Source: Anaspis maculata
Lineage: Eukaryota; Arthropoda; Insecta; Coleoptera; Scraptiidae
NCBI GenBank assembly: GCA_949128115.1
Contig: OX421967.1
Span: 3,958,070 to 4,022,069, forward strand
DNA length: 64,000 bases
Direction: 5' to 3'
A model generated the notes under the pieces. It was not told the origin of the DNA and did not search any database. It saw nothing but the letters and a program-made list of their open reading frames with translations. Shown piece after piece: positions 10,967 through 22,232 of this stretch. A program made the position numbers and the translations under genes. Numbering within the stretch: position 1 is the first letter of the stretch; every line of letters starts with the position of its first letter.

Positions 10967-11029
10967 GAACAAAGGGAAGGAAGACCAAGAGGATGAAGAC
11001 ACATGCAACGAAAATGGATTCGAGTAAGA

Positions 11030-13600
11030 ATATTGAAATAATTTTTTGGAACAAAGCGGGAATACTCAATAAAGACGAAGAATTCTGGGAATATTAAAGG
11101 AATTTTGATGTGGTTGGTTTGACGGAAACATAAATTGAGGAGAAGGACGTCAATATTTTGGAAACGAGATGCCAAAGGAGTACATATGGAGACAGCAGTT
11201 TGCGAGGAGAGAGAAGAAGATGGAAAGAGCTAAGGGAGAAATTAATATTGACAGGAGTAAGAAAAAGTATAGATGAGACGGAAACTAATGGCAAATCAAT
11301 TGATACTGAGGGAATCCAAGAAAGACAACTGAGGGTAGAGGGTGAAACATTCAAAATAATCACAGTATACAATGGAATGGGGATGAGTGAATGCAAAGAC
11401 AAACTAGAAGAATGCGTGAAAGAAAACAAGATAGAAAATGTAATAATTGGAGGGGATTTTGATGCAAGAACAGCAAACGAAGGGGAATTGATCGATAATG
11501 GAGGAGAACGAAAAGCCAAAAAGTCTAAAGACAAAGAGATCAATGAGGAAGAGAGAATATTTTTGGAGATGGTTGAAGGCATAGCCTGGCAGATACTGAA
11601 TGGAAACATGGAAGATGATGAGAACGGAGGATATACGTACATCGGAGTTAACGGACAATCGGTCATAGATTATGGGATAGTAAACGTGGAAGCAATAGAG
11701 AGGGTCAAGAGGTTCAACATTGGAGATAAAGTGGAATCAGATCATCAGCCAATACGCATAACGTTAAATTGTTCACGGGAAAATGAAAAGAAAAACAAGA
11801 GTGTAACGACAAAAACAATAGAAATATGGTCAGAAGAAAACACAGAAAGTATAGAAAACAATCAAGGAATATCGAACTATGGCAAGGAGGAGGGACGGAA
11901 TATTACTGGAGAGAAATAAGAGCAATCATTGATGGAGCGGTTGTAGAAGAAACTGAACAAATCAAAGAATGGAAAGTTGGTAGGAATGGATGGTGGGACG
12001 GAGAATGTTTGATAAAAAAAGGGAAGTTAGAAAAGTTCCGAGAGAATGGAAAAGAGAAAAAGTAAATAGAGCGGTGTACCTACAAGAACTGGAAGAATAT
12101 AGACAAAAATGTAAGGTGGAGAAAATGGAGATCAAAGGAAAATTGGAGGTACAGTTGGGGAAAATCAGGACGGAAGCAGAAGCATGGACATTTATAAACA
12201 AGGAGGGAAAAATGAAAACTGGAATCAGCGAGAATATAAAAATAGATGACTGGAAGGGATACTTCATGAATTTATTGGAGGGTACCGAGAACATGAACCG
12301 AAAACGGATAGAGCCAGAAACTCAGGACACAGAAATGGAAGAGATTAGCGAGCAAGAGGTTAGAACACAAGTGGAAAGACTAAAGAGAAAGAAAGCGGCA
12401 GGTTCGGATGGTATTAGAAATGAAGCATGGATTTACGCTACGGAAGAGATGATGAAAATCTTAACAAGACTGATAAACAAAATATGGAACGGAGGAGGAA
12501 TACCAACGAAGTGAAGAGACGGAATTATATGCCCGATGTATGGAAAGGGAGCCCAAGATAAGGTGGAGAAGTATAGGGGAATTACGCTGCTCAACACTGG
12601 CTATAAAATATACGCCATGATACTGGAACATCGACTGAAAGAGGAAATCGAAAAGAGACATCTGCTGCCGGACGTACAAACAGGCTTTAGAAGGGGAAGA
12701 GGCACAGTCGACAATTTGAATGTGTTGGCCTACATCAACGACAAAGAGCTGGGAAAGCCAGGTGGACAAGTGGTTGGATTCTTTGTGGACCTCAGAGCGG
12801 CTTTCGATACGATAAACAGAACAAATCTTTGGAAAAAATTGAGAAAAGTGGGAGTGACGGAAAGAGGGACGGAGTGAGAAGAATAGAGGAAGCATACCAA
12901 GAGACAGCTAACACAGTTAGAATCGGAACCAGCACATCTGGGAACTTCTGGACTGTCAAGGGACTGAGACAAGAATGCCCGATGAACCCCACATTGTTTT
13001 CACTGTACATTGCTGGAATGGCAGAAATTATGAGAAAGGGACAGGACGGAGGTATTGTGGTTGGAAAAACGAAGATCTGGACCTTGGCATATGCAGACGA
13101 CATTGTGCCACTGGCGACAAACGAGAAAGCTATGAGGATGATGATTGGAGGGCTATCTGACAAAGAAAGATTTGACATTGAATGTGGAAGAACCGAAGGT
13201 GATGATCTTCAAGAAGGGAAGAGGGAAGAATCGGAAAAAGGAATGGGAATGAAAAAGCAGTAGGATGGAGGAGGTGAAAGAAGTTAGATATCTGGGATGT
13301 GTGTTGCAGAAAAACAATGGAACTGAGGCTCATATCAGAGAGAGAACGAAGAAAGCAGCGGTGGGTATGGCGCAGGTGTGGAGCATAGGAGAGAGGAAGT
13401 TCAAACATGATTACAAAATCAGAATGATGATGTTTGATTATATAGTCAAAAGTATGCTGACAGGGAGTGGGAATCTAGGGCTGGAAAGAATATGACGGAA
13501 AAGAAAGAATAAAACTCAAGTATATCAGAAAGATTCTGGGCCTGGACATGAATACGTCATATATCGTTTTAGAAGAGACAAAAAGAGATTAGATCAACAG
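11030..13600 (+). pseudogene. LINE ORF2 remnant (APE endonuclease and reverse transcriptase)
   Basis: Starting at IIFWNKAG (about 11,030), endonuclease motifs follow: VVGLTET, GGDFDART (about 11,450) and SDHQPI (about 11,740). Reverse transcriptase then shows KKAAGSDGI, YRGITLLNT, GFRRGRGT, FFVDLRAAFDTI (about 12,780), GLRQECP and the catalytic YADD (about 13,089-13,100). The C-terminal region keeps VRYLGCVLQ and LGLDMNTSYIVLEETK. Several frameshifts and stops break the frame into at least six pieces. The clade is not certain. The order of domains is that of an APE-type non-LTR retrotransposon. Confidence 0.85.
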
Positions 13601-14188
13601 CGGAGAAGAGGGTCATGGAATTGGCCATTGGCCATGAATTGGCCAATGAATGTGATACACCCCATGTGTGATGCAAGTGTGCATCACTCGAAACCTGAAT
13701 CTGATCACCTTTTGATCTCGTTGAAATTGGAACGAAAATGTTACAGCTAGGTATACCTGCTTAATTCCCACCTATGCAAATATGTTAGAAGTACCTACTT
13801 ATTCAAGATGTCAGCAGCCTATGCAGGGTTGCAGTGAACGAAGAAAATGCAAGCCACTGAGAACAGAATGCATCAAAGGAAGTAGTTGCCTCTAGCTAGA
13901 AATGGAGGAGGTACAGCTGATGGTCAAGCAGAATTGGAGAATTGCTATGTACGACGTGACAGGCTTCAAGTTACCTCTAGCTCTGCTCTTATTCACACAG
14001 AAACGTAGCGGATAAAATCAACGACGCAATAGTTGATAAGTTTCTATTTATTGATAATATGAAATATATACTTCAAGTTCATCGTGAATTCAGAGGAACC
14101 TATGAACTCACTTCATACCTACTTCACAATAGTAATTATAATAACATTTTTATTCAAACAGAGGTGCAGTTTGTCGACAACCGCCCTC
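13601..14188. other. Intronic spacer without recognisable features
   Basis: Apart from a short GGAATTGGCCATTGGCC self-complementary patch near 13,617, I see no gene, repeat array or splice pair here. Confidence 0.4.
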
Positions 14189-14190
14189 TG

Positions 14191-14302
14191 TGGCACCAAA
14201 GAATTTATTCATCAAATAGCTATTGCGTTTTTCATTGGTCACTACGATTTTCCACCAAAGAAATTTCCCAATTAGCTATTCCATGATTAAATTCTTTGGT
14301 GC
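14191..14302. mobile_element. Small hairpin with GCACCAAAGAATT ends
   Basis: About 33-bp inverted ends: GCACCAAAGAATTTATTC on the left and its near reverse complement ending CTTTGGTGC on the right. The total is about 110 bp. It lies just past the stop codon of the MADF gene and may be a terminal hairpin of that gene's mobile carrier or an independent MITE. Confidence 0.5.
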
Positions 14303-14335
14303 AACCGCGTACAAGTTTTCTTAGCTTGTTTGTTT

Positions 14336-14794
14336 TCACCTAGCATCTCTTATCAACTGTAAAATTTGAATTTCAATACCAGCAGCCTTCTGAGCTGGTA
14401 GTACTCGAAGCTTGGCCGCTATCATATGGCCGAAGTGAGTGTGCTGATCTTCAGGCTGTCGTCGTAGCTCATCCAAAATTGCGGCGTTCAAATCGGCTTG
14501 TTCATCTGGAGCCGTGCGTTCTCTTCTTGGCGGAGGTGCGTGAACTGGTGCCACGGCTGCAACGGGCTGCACTTTAGCCTCCTTCAGTTGAGCTTTTGCA
14601 GCTGCAGCTCGACCCCGTTGCAAAAGCTGTTGCCTCGTACGCTTACGCTGCTCTCGACGCCGCGTAATGGCTGCCATATCTACACACTCCCGTTCTCCAA
14701 AATCGTCTTGAGAGCCTCGTCTATCATTTCCTTGGGATTCCTCTGAATCTTCTCGTAATCGGTGAGAGTGGGCCTTGTCTATGACATGAGTAAT
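14336..14794 (-). CDS. MADF-BESS protein gene, exon 3
   Basis: This last coding exon follows an acceptor TCGTTTTCACAG. It reads ITHVIDKAHSH in phase 0, through an acidic/Ser stretch, an Arg/Gln/Ala-rich helix, a Pro-rich linker with APPPRRERTAP, and ends in a BESS-like tail (FGHMIAAKLRVLP, then IEIQILQLIRDAR) before TGA at 14,336. BESS motifs mediate protein-protein contacts in MADF-BESS transcription factors. With exons 1 and 2 the coding length is 837 nt, 278 residues, with no internal stop. See exon 1 for the overall gene. Confidence 0.75.
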   Translation of the reverse strand: MTHVIDKAHSHRLREDSEESQGNDRRGSQDDFGERECVDMAAITRRREQRKRTRQQLLQRGRAAAAKAQLKEAKVQPVAAVAPVHAPPPRRERTAPDEQADLNAAILDELRRQPEDQHTHFGHMIAAKLRVLPAQKAAGIEIQILQLIRDAR

Positions 14795-14858
14795 CTGTGA
14801 AAACGACAGCATACTGTAATATGCTCGGCTCAACTTCTTACTTTACTTGGCTGCATAC

Positions 14859-15085
14859 CCCTGAAGTCACACAGCATCCTGGTTGACCATGTGTTTCCTC
14901 AAGGATGCGAGGTGCAGACACGTTCGATTCGGTCTCTTCATCATCACCGTCATCTCGCAGGTATGTAAGGAGTTGGGCATACCTATAGGGCCTGGCTCTC
15001 TGCGATTTCCGACCACTTTTTGATTTCACACGCGAACTCCGATCGGCGTCCTTGAGGTTTTTGAATTTCTTTTGGCAGTAACTTC
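14859..15085 (-). CDS. MADF-BESS protein gene, exon 2
   Basis: It starts after an acceptor ending CGGATTGCAG and completes a Gly codon, giving G-S-Y-C-Q-K-K-F-K-N-L-K-D. This is the MADF helix with the usual (K/R)KxFKNL(R/K)D signature. A basic stretch (KSKSGRKSQRARPYRY) and an acidic one (DDGDDEETES) follow. It ends at a GTATGC donor in phase 0 and joins exon 3 over a 64-bp intron. Both introns are short, as is usual in insects. Confidence 0.8.
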
Positions 15086-15144
15086 CTGCAATCCGGAAAA
15101 TAAGAGAAAAATCTGGTGTCATCCAGGAGCCGGTATATACGGAC

Positions 15145-15295
15145 CTGTGATGGCGTCTTCTTCGAATTCTGCGGCAATTTCCACCCAAGCTTTCTGACGT
15201 GCTTGCAAATCGTGGTAGGCAGAAAATTGCGCGTCCCACAGTTCTCGACGCTGTCGAACAAGCTCTATGAGCATCTCAGTTGAGAATTTCGTCAT
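15145..15295 (-). CDS. MADF-BESS protein gene, exon 1 (DNA-binding N terminus)
   Basis: ATG at 15,295 begins MTKFSTEMLIELVRQ, then RELWDAQ, QKAWVEIAAEF and the phase-1 donor GTCCGT after ACA-G. This is the first half of a MADF domain (L-I-x-x-V, L-W-D and W-x-x-I-A signatures), a Myb-related DNA-binding fold. The protein is expected to be nuclear. All three exons are intact and join in phase (59-bp and 64-bp introns). MADF proteins are both host transcription factors and partners of PIF/Harbinger transposases. No transposase is visible nearby, so I cannot tell which. The gene lies antisense inside the first intron of gene B. The intact frame among decayed elements suggests a recent or selected copy. 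Confidence 0.8.
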
Positions 15296-15529
15296 TGCTC
15301 AACAAACACGTGAGCAAAAATGGCAGTTCTTGGTGTCTGACTTAAGTATGATGACTCGAATAACAATATTTCCATGGTAACTAATGCCATTTGGGTTACT
15401 ATGATGTGAGAATCAAATTGCAAGTACCCACCTGACTTGATTTTAGTTCTCTCTAATTGAGATCTTTCTCTAATTTTTTTGAAGTTTCATTCAACATACC
15501 ACTTGATGACACACCTGAATTTCTCAATT

Positions 15530-15640
15530 TTCTATATTGCAGGAAGTTACTGCCAAAAGAAATTTGCCTAAAAACCAAAAACCTCAAGGAAGCTAATCGA
15601 ACCGAACGACCTGCCGTCAAAATTTGTGCCAGACGTCGGA
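15530..15640 (+). pseudogene. Partial duplicate of MADF exon 2, opposite strand
   Basis: TATATTGCAG followed by GAAGTTACTGCCAAAAGAAA repeats the acceptor and first codons of MADF exon 2, but on the plus strand. The copy then carries a short insertion with a stop, before AAAAACCTCAAGGAAGCTAA matches again. Because the intron end is included, it arose by DNA duplication and not by retroposition. It sits about 0.45 kb from the functional exon, in head-to-head orientation. Confidence 0.7.
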
Positions 15641-15650
15641 TTTTGTGCAG

Positions 15651-17453
15651 TGGCGTATTTATGGGGGTGGCATGGGGGGCGTGTGCCCCCCCCCCCATCG
15701 ATCTGTGATAATAATAATAAGAAGAAGGTATACCGGCAAAAGAACAGACGCGCTCCAATAATGTTAAAAATTGAAAAATGTATACCTAATTTCGTTGTAC
15801 AGGGTGGTCCATCCTAGCGTAATCATCCCATAGCGGTCTTACCGTTCAATATAGAGAAAAAGATATAAGGGAAAAGTTATATGGTTTGATGAGGTCTATA
15901 GCCTGAGATTATTTTTAGCTATACAGGATGTCCCATTTTGACGGGAATCACAAAACGTCAATTTTTTCATATAGAATACCCCATGTTTTTTTGCATTTTC
16001 ATGTTCAACTTTCACAATTGTCTTATGCTCGTATTTTTGTTTTTCAATTGTGTGGCAGTGCTACTAACTAAAAATTGAAAACTGAAAAAAATCGCATTTT
16101 TACAGTTTTCTTAGAAAAATCGTAGCGGCCTTGCTTTCCAAAACTAAGAGATGAAACTTGACACGGTGATGGTCAAGTCAAAGACCAATATCTCAATGTC
16201 AAAAAATTGGAATTTCATGATACAGGGCGTTCACAAAAAACCATCAAACTTCATAATTTTCAAAGTATCATAACTCATTTTTTTCGAACGGCATGTCCCT
16301 AATTTTATAACGTTATCTGATAGCTTTTTTAATCCTCTCTTATTTTTACAGGGGGTATCCTACCTTCAAACTTGATTTTTTTCGAGATAATCGGAAATTT
16401 TCACAAAATTGGCTATTTCCCTTGTTTTTTTCAAAAATTGAGTTGGCCGTGATGAATGACAGACAAGTCAAATAGTATGCAGCTGTCAGTTAGTCAGTTT
16501 GGATACTGTCGAAGAAAAAAAAATGGCTCCAACGAAAAAAGAAAACAAAGTGAGATCCTGGATATCTGGATTATTACCAGAATATCATATCAACTATTTC
16601 CTCTCGCGTAAAATCATTTTTCTTTGTCCGACCATATTCAGACTGACTAACTAAAAGTTGCGTACTATTTGGCTTGTCTGTCATTCATCACGGCCAACTC
16701 AATTTTTGAAAAAAAAAACAAGAAAAACAGCAAATTTTGTGAAAATTTCCAATTATCTCAAAAAAATCAAGTTTAAAGGTAAGGATCCCTAGTAAAAATG
16801 AAAGAGGATGAAAAAAGCTATCAGATAACGTTATAAAATTAGGGGCATGCCATTTGAAAAAAAAAAGAGTTATATACTTTGAAAATTTTGAGGTTTGATG
16901 TTTTTTTTGTGAACGCCCTGTACCAAAAAATCCCGATTTTTTGACATTGGGATATTGGCCTTTAGCCTTAGTTTTTAATTTTTAGTTAGTAGCACTGCCA
17001 CACAATTGTGAAACAGAAATACAGGCATAAAACAGTTGAAACAGTTGAACATGAAAATGCAAAAGAATATTGGGTGTTTTATTTAAAAAAATTGACGTTA
17101 CGTTAATCCCGTCAAAATGGGACATCCTGTATAGCTGAAAATAATTGTAGGTTATAGGGCTCATCAAACCATATAACTTTTTTCCCACATCTTTTTCTTT
17201 ATCTTAAATGGTAAGACCGCTATGGGATAATTACGCTAGGATGGACCACCCTTTATAATACGTAATAACGTTCTACCCTTCTACACAATAATTACTATTA
17301 GTCCAGATCTTTGCTGTTTATTGATGGATGGAGGCATTTTGTCCGCCTTCTGTTCAACCCCCCTCCACCCAAAACACCCCACGTATCTTTATCAAAAAAA
17401 AATCACCTTGCCTCCCCCTCATCCCAAATCTCTAGATACGCCACTGGCGGGGT
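15651..17453. mobile_element. hAT-like non-autonomous element, outer ends only
   Basis: The left end CAGTGGCGTATTTATGG (15,651) and right end AGATACGCCACTG (ending near 17,453) form short terminal inverted repeats of the CAGTGGCG type often seen in hAT elements. A C-rich or G-rich run lies inside each end. Foldback F2 occupies most of the interior. The right end has become part of the 430-bp tandem array, so the 8-bp target duplication cannot be tested. Confidence 0.45.
15801..17252. mobile_element. Foldback element F2 (1.45-kb palindrome)
   Basis: Ends AGGGTGGTCCATCCTAGCG and its reverse complement. The arms run about 0.7 kb to a centre near 16,530 and stay closely paired throughout: GACATCCTGTATAGCT, GATAACGTTATAAAATTA and CTGTCATTCATCACGGCC all recur inverted. 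It has no coding capacity. Confidence 0.85.
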
Positions 17454-19871
17454 ATTTTTTTGCAAATTTTTGCAAACGAACCGCATCCAAAGTTGAAGGT
17501 GAGAATTTTTCCAAATTTTTGCTGATTTTGTCAAGATTTTTCGAAATTTCATGATTCGTTCAAAATTTTACAAGGGAACCGATGTTCGAATAACCCATTC
17601 CAAATATCTTGCTACGTTTTCGCGGGAAAAACTCGGCTTTTTGGGGAGAATTTCGAGAAATTTGGTGTGAAATGCCGGCCGAGGAGTTTCGGGGGCCGCG
17701 TGTTGTCCGATGCGGGCCATGCGGTGGCGTTTTTCTTTCTTTATTGATGGATTAAGGCATTTTGTCCGCCTTCTATTCAACCCCCCCTTCCACCCAAACA
17801 CCTAACGTATCTTTATCAAAAAAAAAAATCACCTTGCCCCACCCTCCCCTAATCCCAAATCTCTAAATACGCCACTGGCGGGGTATTTTTCCTCAAATTT
17901 TTGCAAACGAACCGCATCCCAAGTTGGAGGTGAGAATTTTTCCAAATTCTTGCTGATTTTGTCAAGATTTTTCAAAATTTCATGATTCGTTCAAAATTTT
18001 ACAAGGGAACCGATGTTCGACTAAACCATTCAAAATACCTTGATACGTTTTCGCGAAGAAAACTCGGCTTTTTGAGAAGAATTTCGAGAAATTTGGTGTG
18101 AAATGCCGGCCGAGGGGTTTCGGGGGCCGCGTGTCGTCCGATGCGGGCCATGCGGTGGCGTTTTTCTTTCTTTATTGATGGATTGAGACATTTTGTCCGC
18201 CTTCTGTTCAACCCCCCTCCGCCCAAACATCTCACGTATCTTTATCAAAAAAAAATCACCTCGCGCCCCCCCCCCCCCCCCCATCCCAAATCTCTAGATA
18301 CGCCACTGGCGGGGTATTTTTTTGCAAATTTTTGCAAACGAACCGCATCCCAAGTTGGAGGTGAGAATTTTTCCAAATTTTCGCTGATTTTGTCAAGATT
18401 TTTCAAAATTTCATGATTCGTTCAAAATTTTACAAGGGAACCGATGTTCGACTAAACCATTCAAAATACCTTGATACGTTTTCGCGGAGAAAACTCGGCT
18501 TTTTAGGAAGAATTTCGAGAAATTTGGTGTGAAATGCCGGCCGAGGGGTTTCGGGGGCCGCGTGTCGTCCGATGCGGGCCATGCGGTGGCGTTTTTCTTT
18601 CTTTATTGATGGATTGAGGCATTTTGTCCGCCTTCTGTTCAACCCCCCTCCGCCCAAACATTTACGTATCTTTATCAAAAAAAAATCACCTCGCCCCCCC
18701 CCCCCATCCCAAATCCCTAGATACGCCACTGGCGGGGTATTTTTTTGCAAATTTTTGCAAACGAACCGCATCCCAAGTTGGAGGTGAGAATTTTTCCAAA
18801 TTTTTGCTGATTTTGTCAAGATTTTTCGAAATTTCATGATTCGTTCAAAATTTTACAAGGGAACCGATGTTCGAATAAACCATTCAAAATACCTTGATAC
18901 GTTTTCGCGGAAAAAACTCGGCTTTTTGGGAAGAATTTCGAGAAATTTGGTGTGAAATGCCGGCCGAGGGGTTTCGGGGGCCGCGTGTCGTCCGATGCGG
19001 GCCATGCGGTGGCGTTTTTCTTTCTTTATTGATGGATGGAGGCATTTTGTCCGCCTTCTGTTCAACCCCCCTCCACCCAAAACACCCCACGTATCTTTAT
19101 CAAAAAAAAATCACCTTGCCTCCCCCTCATCCCAAATCTCTAGATACGCCACTGGCGGGGTATTTTTTTGCAAATTTTTGCAAACGAACCGCATCCCAAG
19201 TTGGAGGTGGGAATTTTTCCGAATTTTTGCTGATTTTGTCAAGATTTTTCGAAATTTCATGATTCGTTCAAAATTTTACAAGGGAACCGATGTTCGAATA
19301 ACCTATTCCAAATACCTTGATACGTTTTCGCGGGAAAAACTCGGCTTTTTGGGGAGAATTTCGAGAAATTTGGTGTGAAATGCCGGCCGAGGAGTTTCGG
19401 GGGCCACGTGTTGTCCGATGCGGGCCATGCGGTGACGTTTTTCTTTCTTTATTGATGGATTCAGGCATTTTGTCCGCCTTCTATTCAACCCCCCTTTCCA
19501 CCCAAACACCTCACGTATCTTTATCAAAAAAAAAATCACCTTGCCCCCCCCCCCCAATCCCAAATCTCTAGATACGCCACTGGCGGGGTATTTTCTCTCA
19601 AATTTTTGCAAACGAACCGCATCTCAAGTTGGAGGTGGGAATTTTCCCAAATTTTTGCTGATTTTGTCAAGATTTTTCAAAATTTCATGATTCGTTCAAA
19701 ATTTTACAAGGGAACCGATGTTCGAATAATCCATTCCAAACACCTTGATACGTTTTCGCGGCAAAAACTCGGCTTTTTGGGGAGAATTTCGAGAAATTTT
19801 GTTGTGAAATGCCGGCCGAGGGTTTCGAGGGCCGCGTGTCGTCCGGTGCGGGCGATGCGGTGGCGTTTTCC
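17316..19871. repeat. Tandem array, six copies of an about 430-bp unit
   Basis: The landmark CCGATGTTCGA occurs near 17,580, 18,010, 18,440, 18,866, 19,287 and 19,718, giving periods of 430, 430, 426, 421 and 431 bp. Each unit contains TGATGGAT...TTTTGTCCGCC, a C-tract that varies in length, AGATACGCCACTGGCGGGG and GAAATGCCGGCCGAGG. The unit includes a hAT-like right end, so the array probably grew by unequal exchange after an insertion. All open frames here, on both strands, are products of the repeat. Confidence 0.9.
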
Positions 19872-19874
19872 TTG

Positions 19875-20215
19875 AAATTCCACCGTATAATTGATCAAAT
19901 TCGACCACGGCACGGCCAAAGTGACAGGAACGTCAATTGACGCTCTGGGTTTTGGGAAACTCAACACTTCGGGGCATTTGAACAGTGTTTTTGGAGAAAA
20001 CGTCCCGTGTCAGCGTGCAAAATTGAATTGAGGTTTTAAGGAGACTTTTGAGCGTCCACCAGACACCACAAACCCAACATCTCCTTCAAATTCGACGGCA
20101 TTTCGGTTGAAAATTCCCAGGCCGGGCCAGACGTTGACGGCGTATTCCACAAAAACAGACAATTTAAGGGGGTAAAGCACGTCTGGTGGGTACTCACGAT
20201 CTATTTGCAATTTCC
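19875..20215 (-). pseudogene. Possible exon remnant, family uncertain
   Basis: On the minus strand one frame reads YPPDVLYPLKLSVFVEYAV, then LGIFNRNAVEFEGDVGFVV, a TGA stop near 20,008, and in the same frame LSFPKPRASIDVPVTLAVP with INYTVEFQG before running into the 430-bp array. The strand-like, GC-richer codon pattern stands out from the surrounding repeats. The FP...LAVP spacing faintly recalls insect DM4/12 proteins. That resemblance is weak and the reading may be chance. Confidence 0.25.
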
Positions 20216-20659
20216 AGCGGCTTCACATTTTTTCGAGAAAGGGGCCTTTTCGGTTCTACAGAGCACATTTCATGTCGGTTGCAGGGGTTCCTTGTCGCGG
20301 CCGGTTTTCTACGGAATCCATGATAATTCCATCGGACCTTCTGGTCAGACCTCCAGAAAGGGTCCGTCTTTTGATGTGCGTCCTTGTTTCGGAGTTCTAC
20401 TTGTCAAATTTTCCAAAATTCCACTACAAAGATCGGCAACATTATTGAGCGTCGCAGTTGTGTTGTGCCATTTGCAAATGTCAATGTAATGTCACAGCAC
20501 TCCTTTGAGGCAATTTTCACGGACTCTTTGTGCCATTTTTCGCGAGTGCTCTTGAATACGTTGGAATGATGCTGACAGTTATGGACGTTTTCGCGAGTAA
20601 ATAATTGTGATGATGAAAGCGGAAATCGTTACATGACATTTTTCTATCATCATTACCAC
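20216..20659. other. Non-repetitive intronic sequence
   Basis: No exon with a credible acceptor and donor was found on either strand, although a GTGAGTA donor-like site exists on the minus strand near 20,195. Confidence 0.35.
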
Positions 20660-21040
20660 AAGATCCTATCGGGATTTTGAACCTATGCCAACTAGAAATG
20701 GACAGTCTAAATGCATCTGTCAAATTTCGATTTTTGACGTTTCGAGAAGTCGCCATATTCAACTCTTGCAATTTTAAACCGATCCGATTGGGATTTTACA
20801 CTCATACCCACTTGAGGTTGACAATCAAAATGCATCTGTTAGATTTTGATTTTTGACGTTACAAGAGGCCGCCATATTGAACTTTTGCATTTTTCAACCG
20901 ATCCGATTGGGATTTTGAACCTCTATAACAACTTGAAATAGGCAATCTGAATACATCTGTCAAATTTGTCATTTTGACAGTTCTAAAGCCGCTGCCATAT
21001 TAAACTTTTTCAACCGATCCAATTGGGATTTTTAACATAA
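20660..21040. repeat. Tandem repeat of about 118 bp, three copies
   Basis: The unit begins GATCCGATTGGGATTTT and contains ATGCATCTGTCAAATTT, TTTTTGACG and CCGCCATATT. Starts are near 20,664, 20,782, 20,900 and a partial at 21,017. Confidence 0.75.
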
Positions 21041-21436
21041 TAGGTACCCCCCACTTGATAAATTTATTACTGCGAAACCAAAAGCTTCCATTTTTGAGAT
21101 CACCCTGTATTTGGAGGAGATAGACGCAAAATTTCAAAAAAACGCCTCGAGGTATGGGAACATAATCTTGAACACTTGGAAAAAACCAGAAACCATTTTT
21201 TGTGGACAGGGGGCTATTCAAACTTTTCGATTTTTGTAGTGCCTGATTGAGCGCCCTGTATAATTATTACGAGACACCTGTACCAGAAATGACCCATGAC
21301 AAGTTGTAGTTTATTATGTGATCTAATCAGCAAACAAAAAATTATTCAAAATGGTTCACTCGTTTGAGAGTTATGACACCTTGAATGCGACTGGAATTTT
21401 TGGGTGGCCCACTTCAATTGGTGGGCAGTTTAGTTT
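21040..21436 (-). mobile_element. Element E, right part (inverted partner of 8,146-8,848)
   Basis: Reverse complement of the left part, ending GGTGGCCCACTTCAATTG (about 21,403-21,420). It is uninterrupted where the left copy holds the hairpin, so it shows the empty site. An internal ACAGGG end near 21,255 marks an older inserted element shared by both copies. Confidence 0.65.
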
Positions 21437-22232
21437 CTTTATCGAATACACTGCTTGTCAAAAGTTAGGCATGGAGCAAAATCTGCTTCAATTCCAAACA
21501 AGGATATCTTCGGAAAAAAATATCCTATTTAAAAAAAAATCATGGTGCCTGGTAGAGCTTTTCTTCAGCTGCAAGACGCTTCGTCGACTTACGGCACCAT
21601 TGACTTTTTGTCCGTGATATACCAGGATGCCAAAGGAAGAGAAGTGTCAAAAGTATTATTGTTTGAAGTCGTGAAACTTTCTTTGAGAAAACTTCAGATT
21701 TTTTCTCTCTTCAGTTTTAGAAAGCGGAAATCAGTATCTCGAAACGGTTTTTGACTTTTGATCGTATTTTATTTCTTCAAAGAGTTCATGATTTTATTGT
21801 GAAATTCGGATTTTTCGATACAAAATTTGCTAGAGCTGTTGCTTTGTCTTGAAAATTCACAGAAACGTACACAATTGCTGCTGGATAAATTATACCTACA
21901 TCAGAAAATTGTACCTTACCAGCCCTCAGAAGAGGTGGTCCTCTGGATCTCTTCAGGGAAGATGCCCAATAAAGCATGCTGCGACATCACATTGACACTT
22001 ATCAAGACTACAATGGTTAAAAATGCAAGACTTGTAACCATGCGTTGCATCAAAACTACCATGGTTACCAGTTGCTAGTGGCATGGGTGATTTTGTTTCT
22101 GCCCAAGTCACTGGAAATTTCCAAAAGCAATATCTTCTAGACAAATAGAAGAGCCATAATCCATTTTCTGATTCCAATCGGACACATTATTGGTCATTCG
22201 AGCATAATGTGCAAGTTTTCACGTTTATAGTT

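Noticed and set aside
17316..19871. Many 60-135-codon open frames on both strands
   Set aside because: They repeat with the 430-bp period and share the same peptides copy after copy. They are products of the tandem array.
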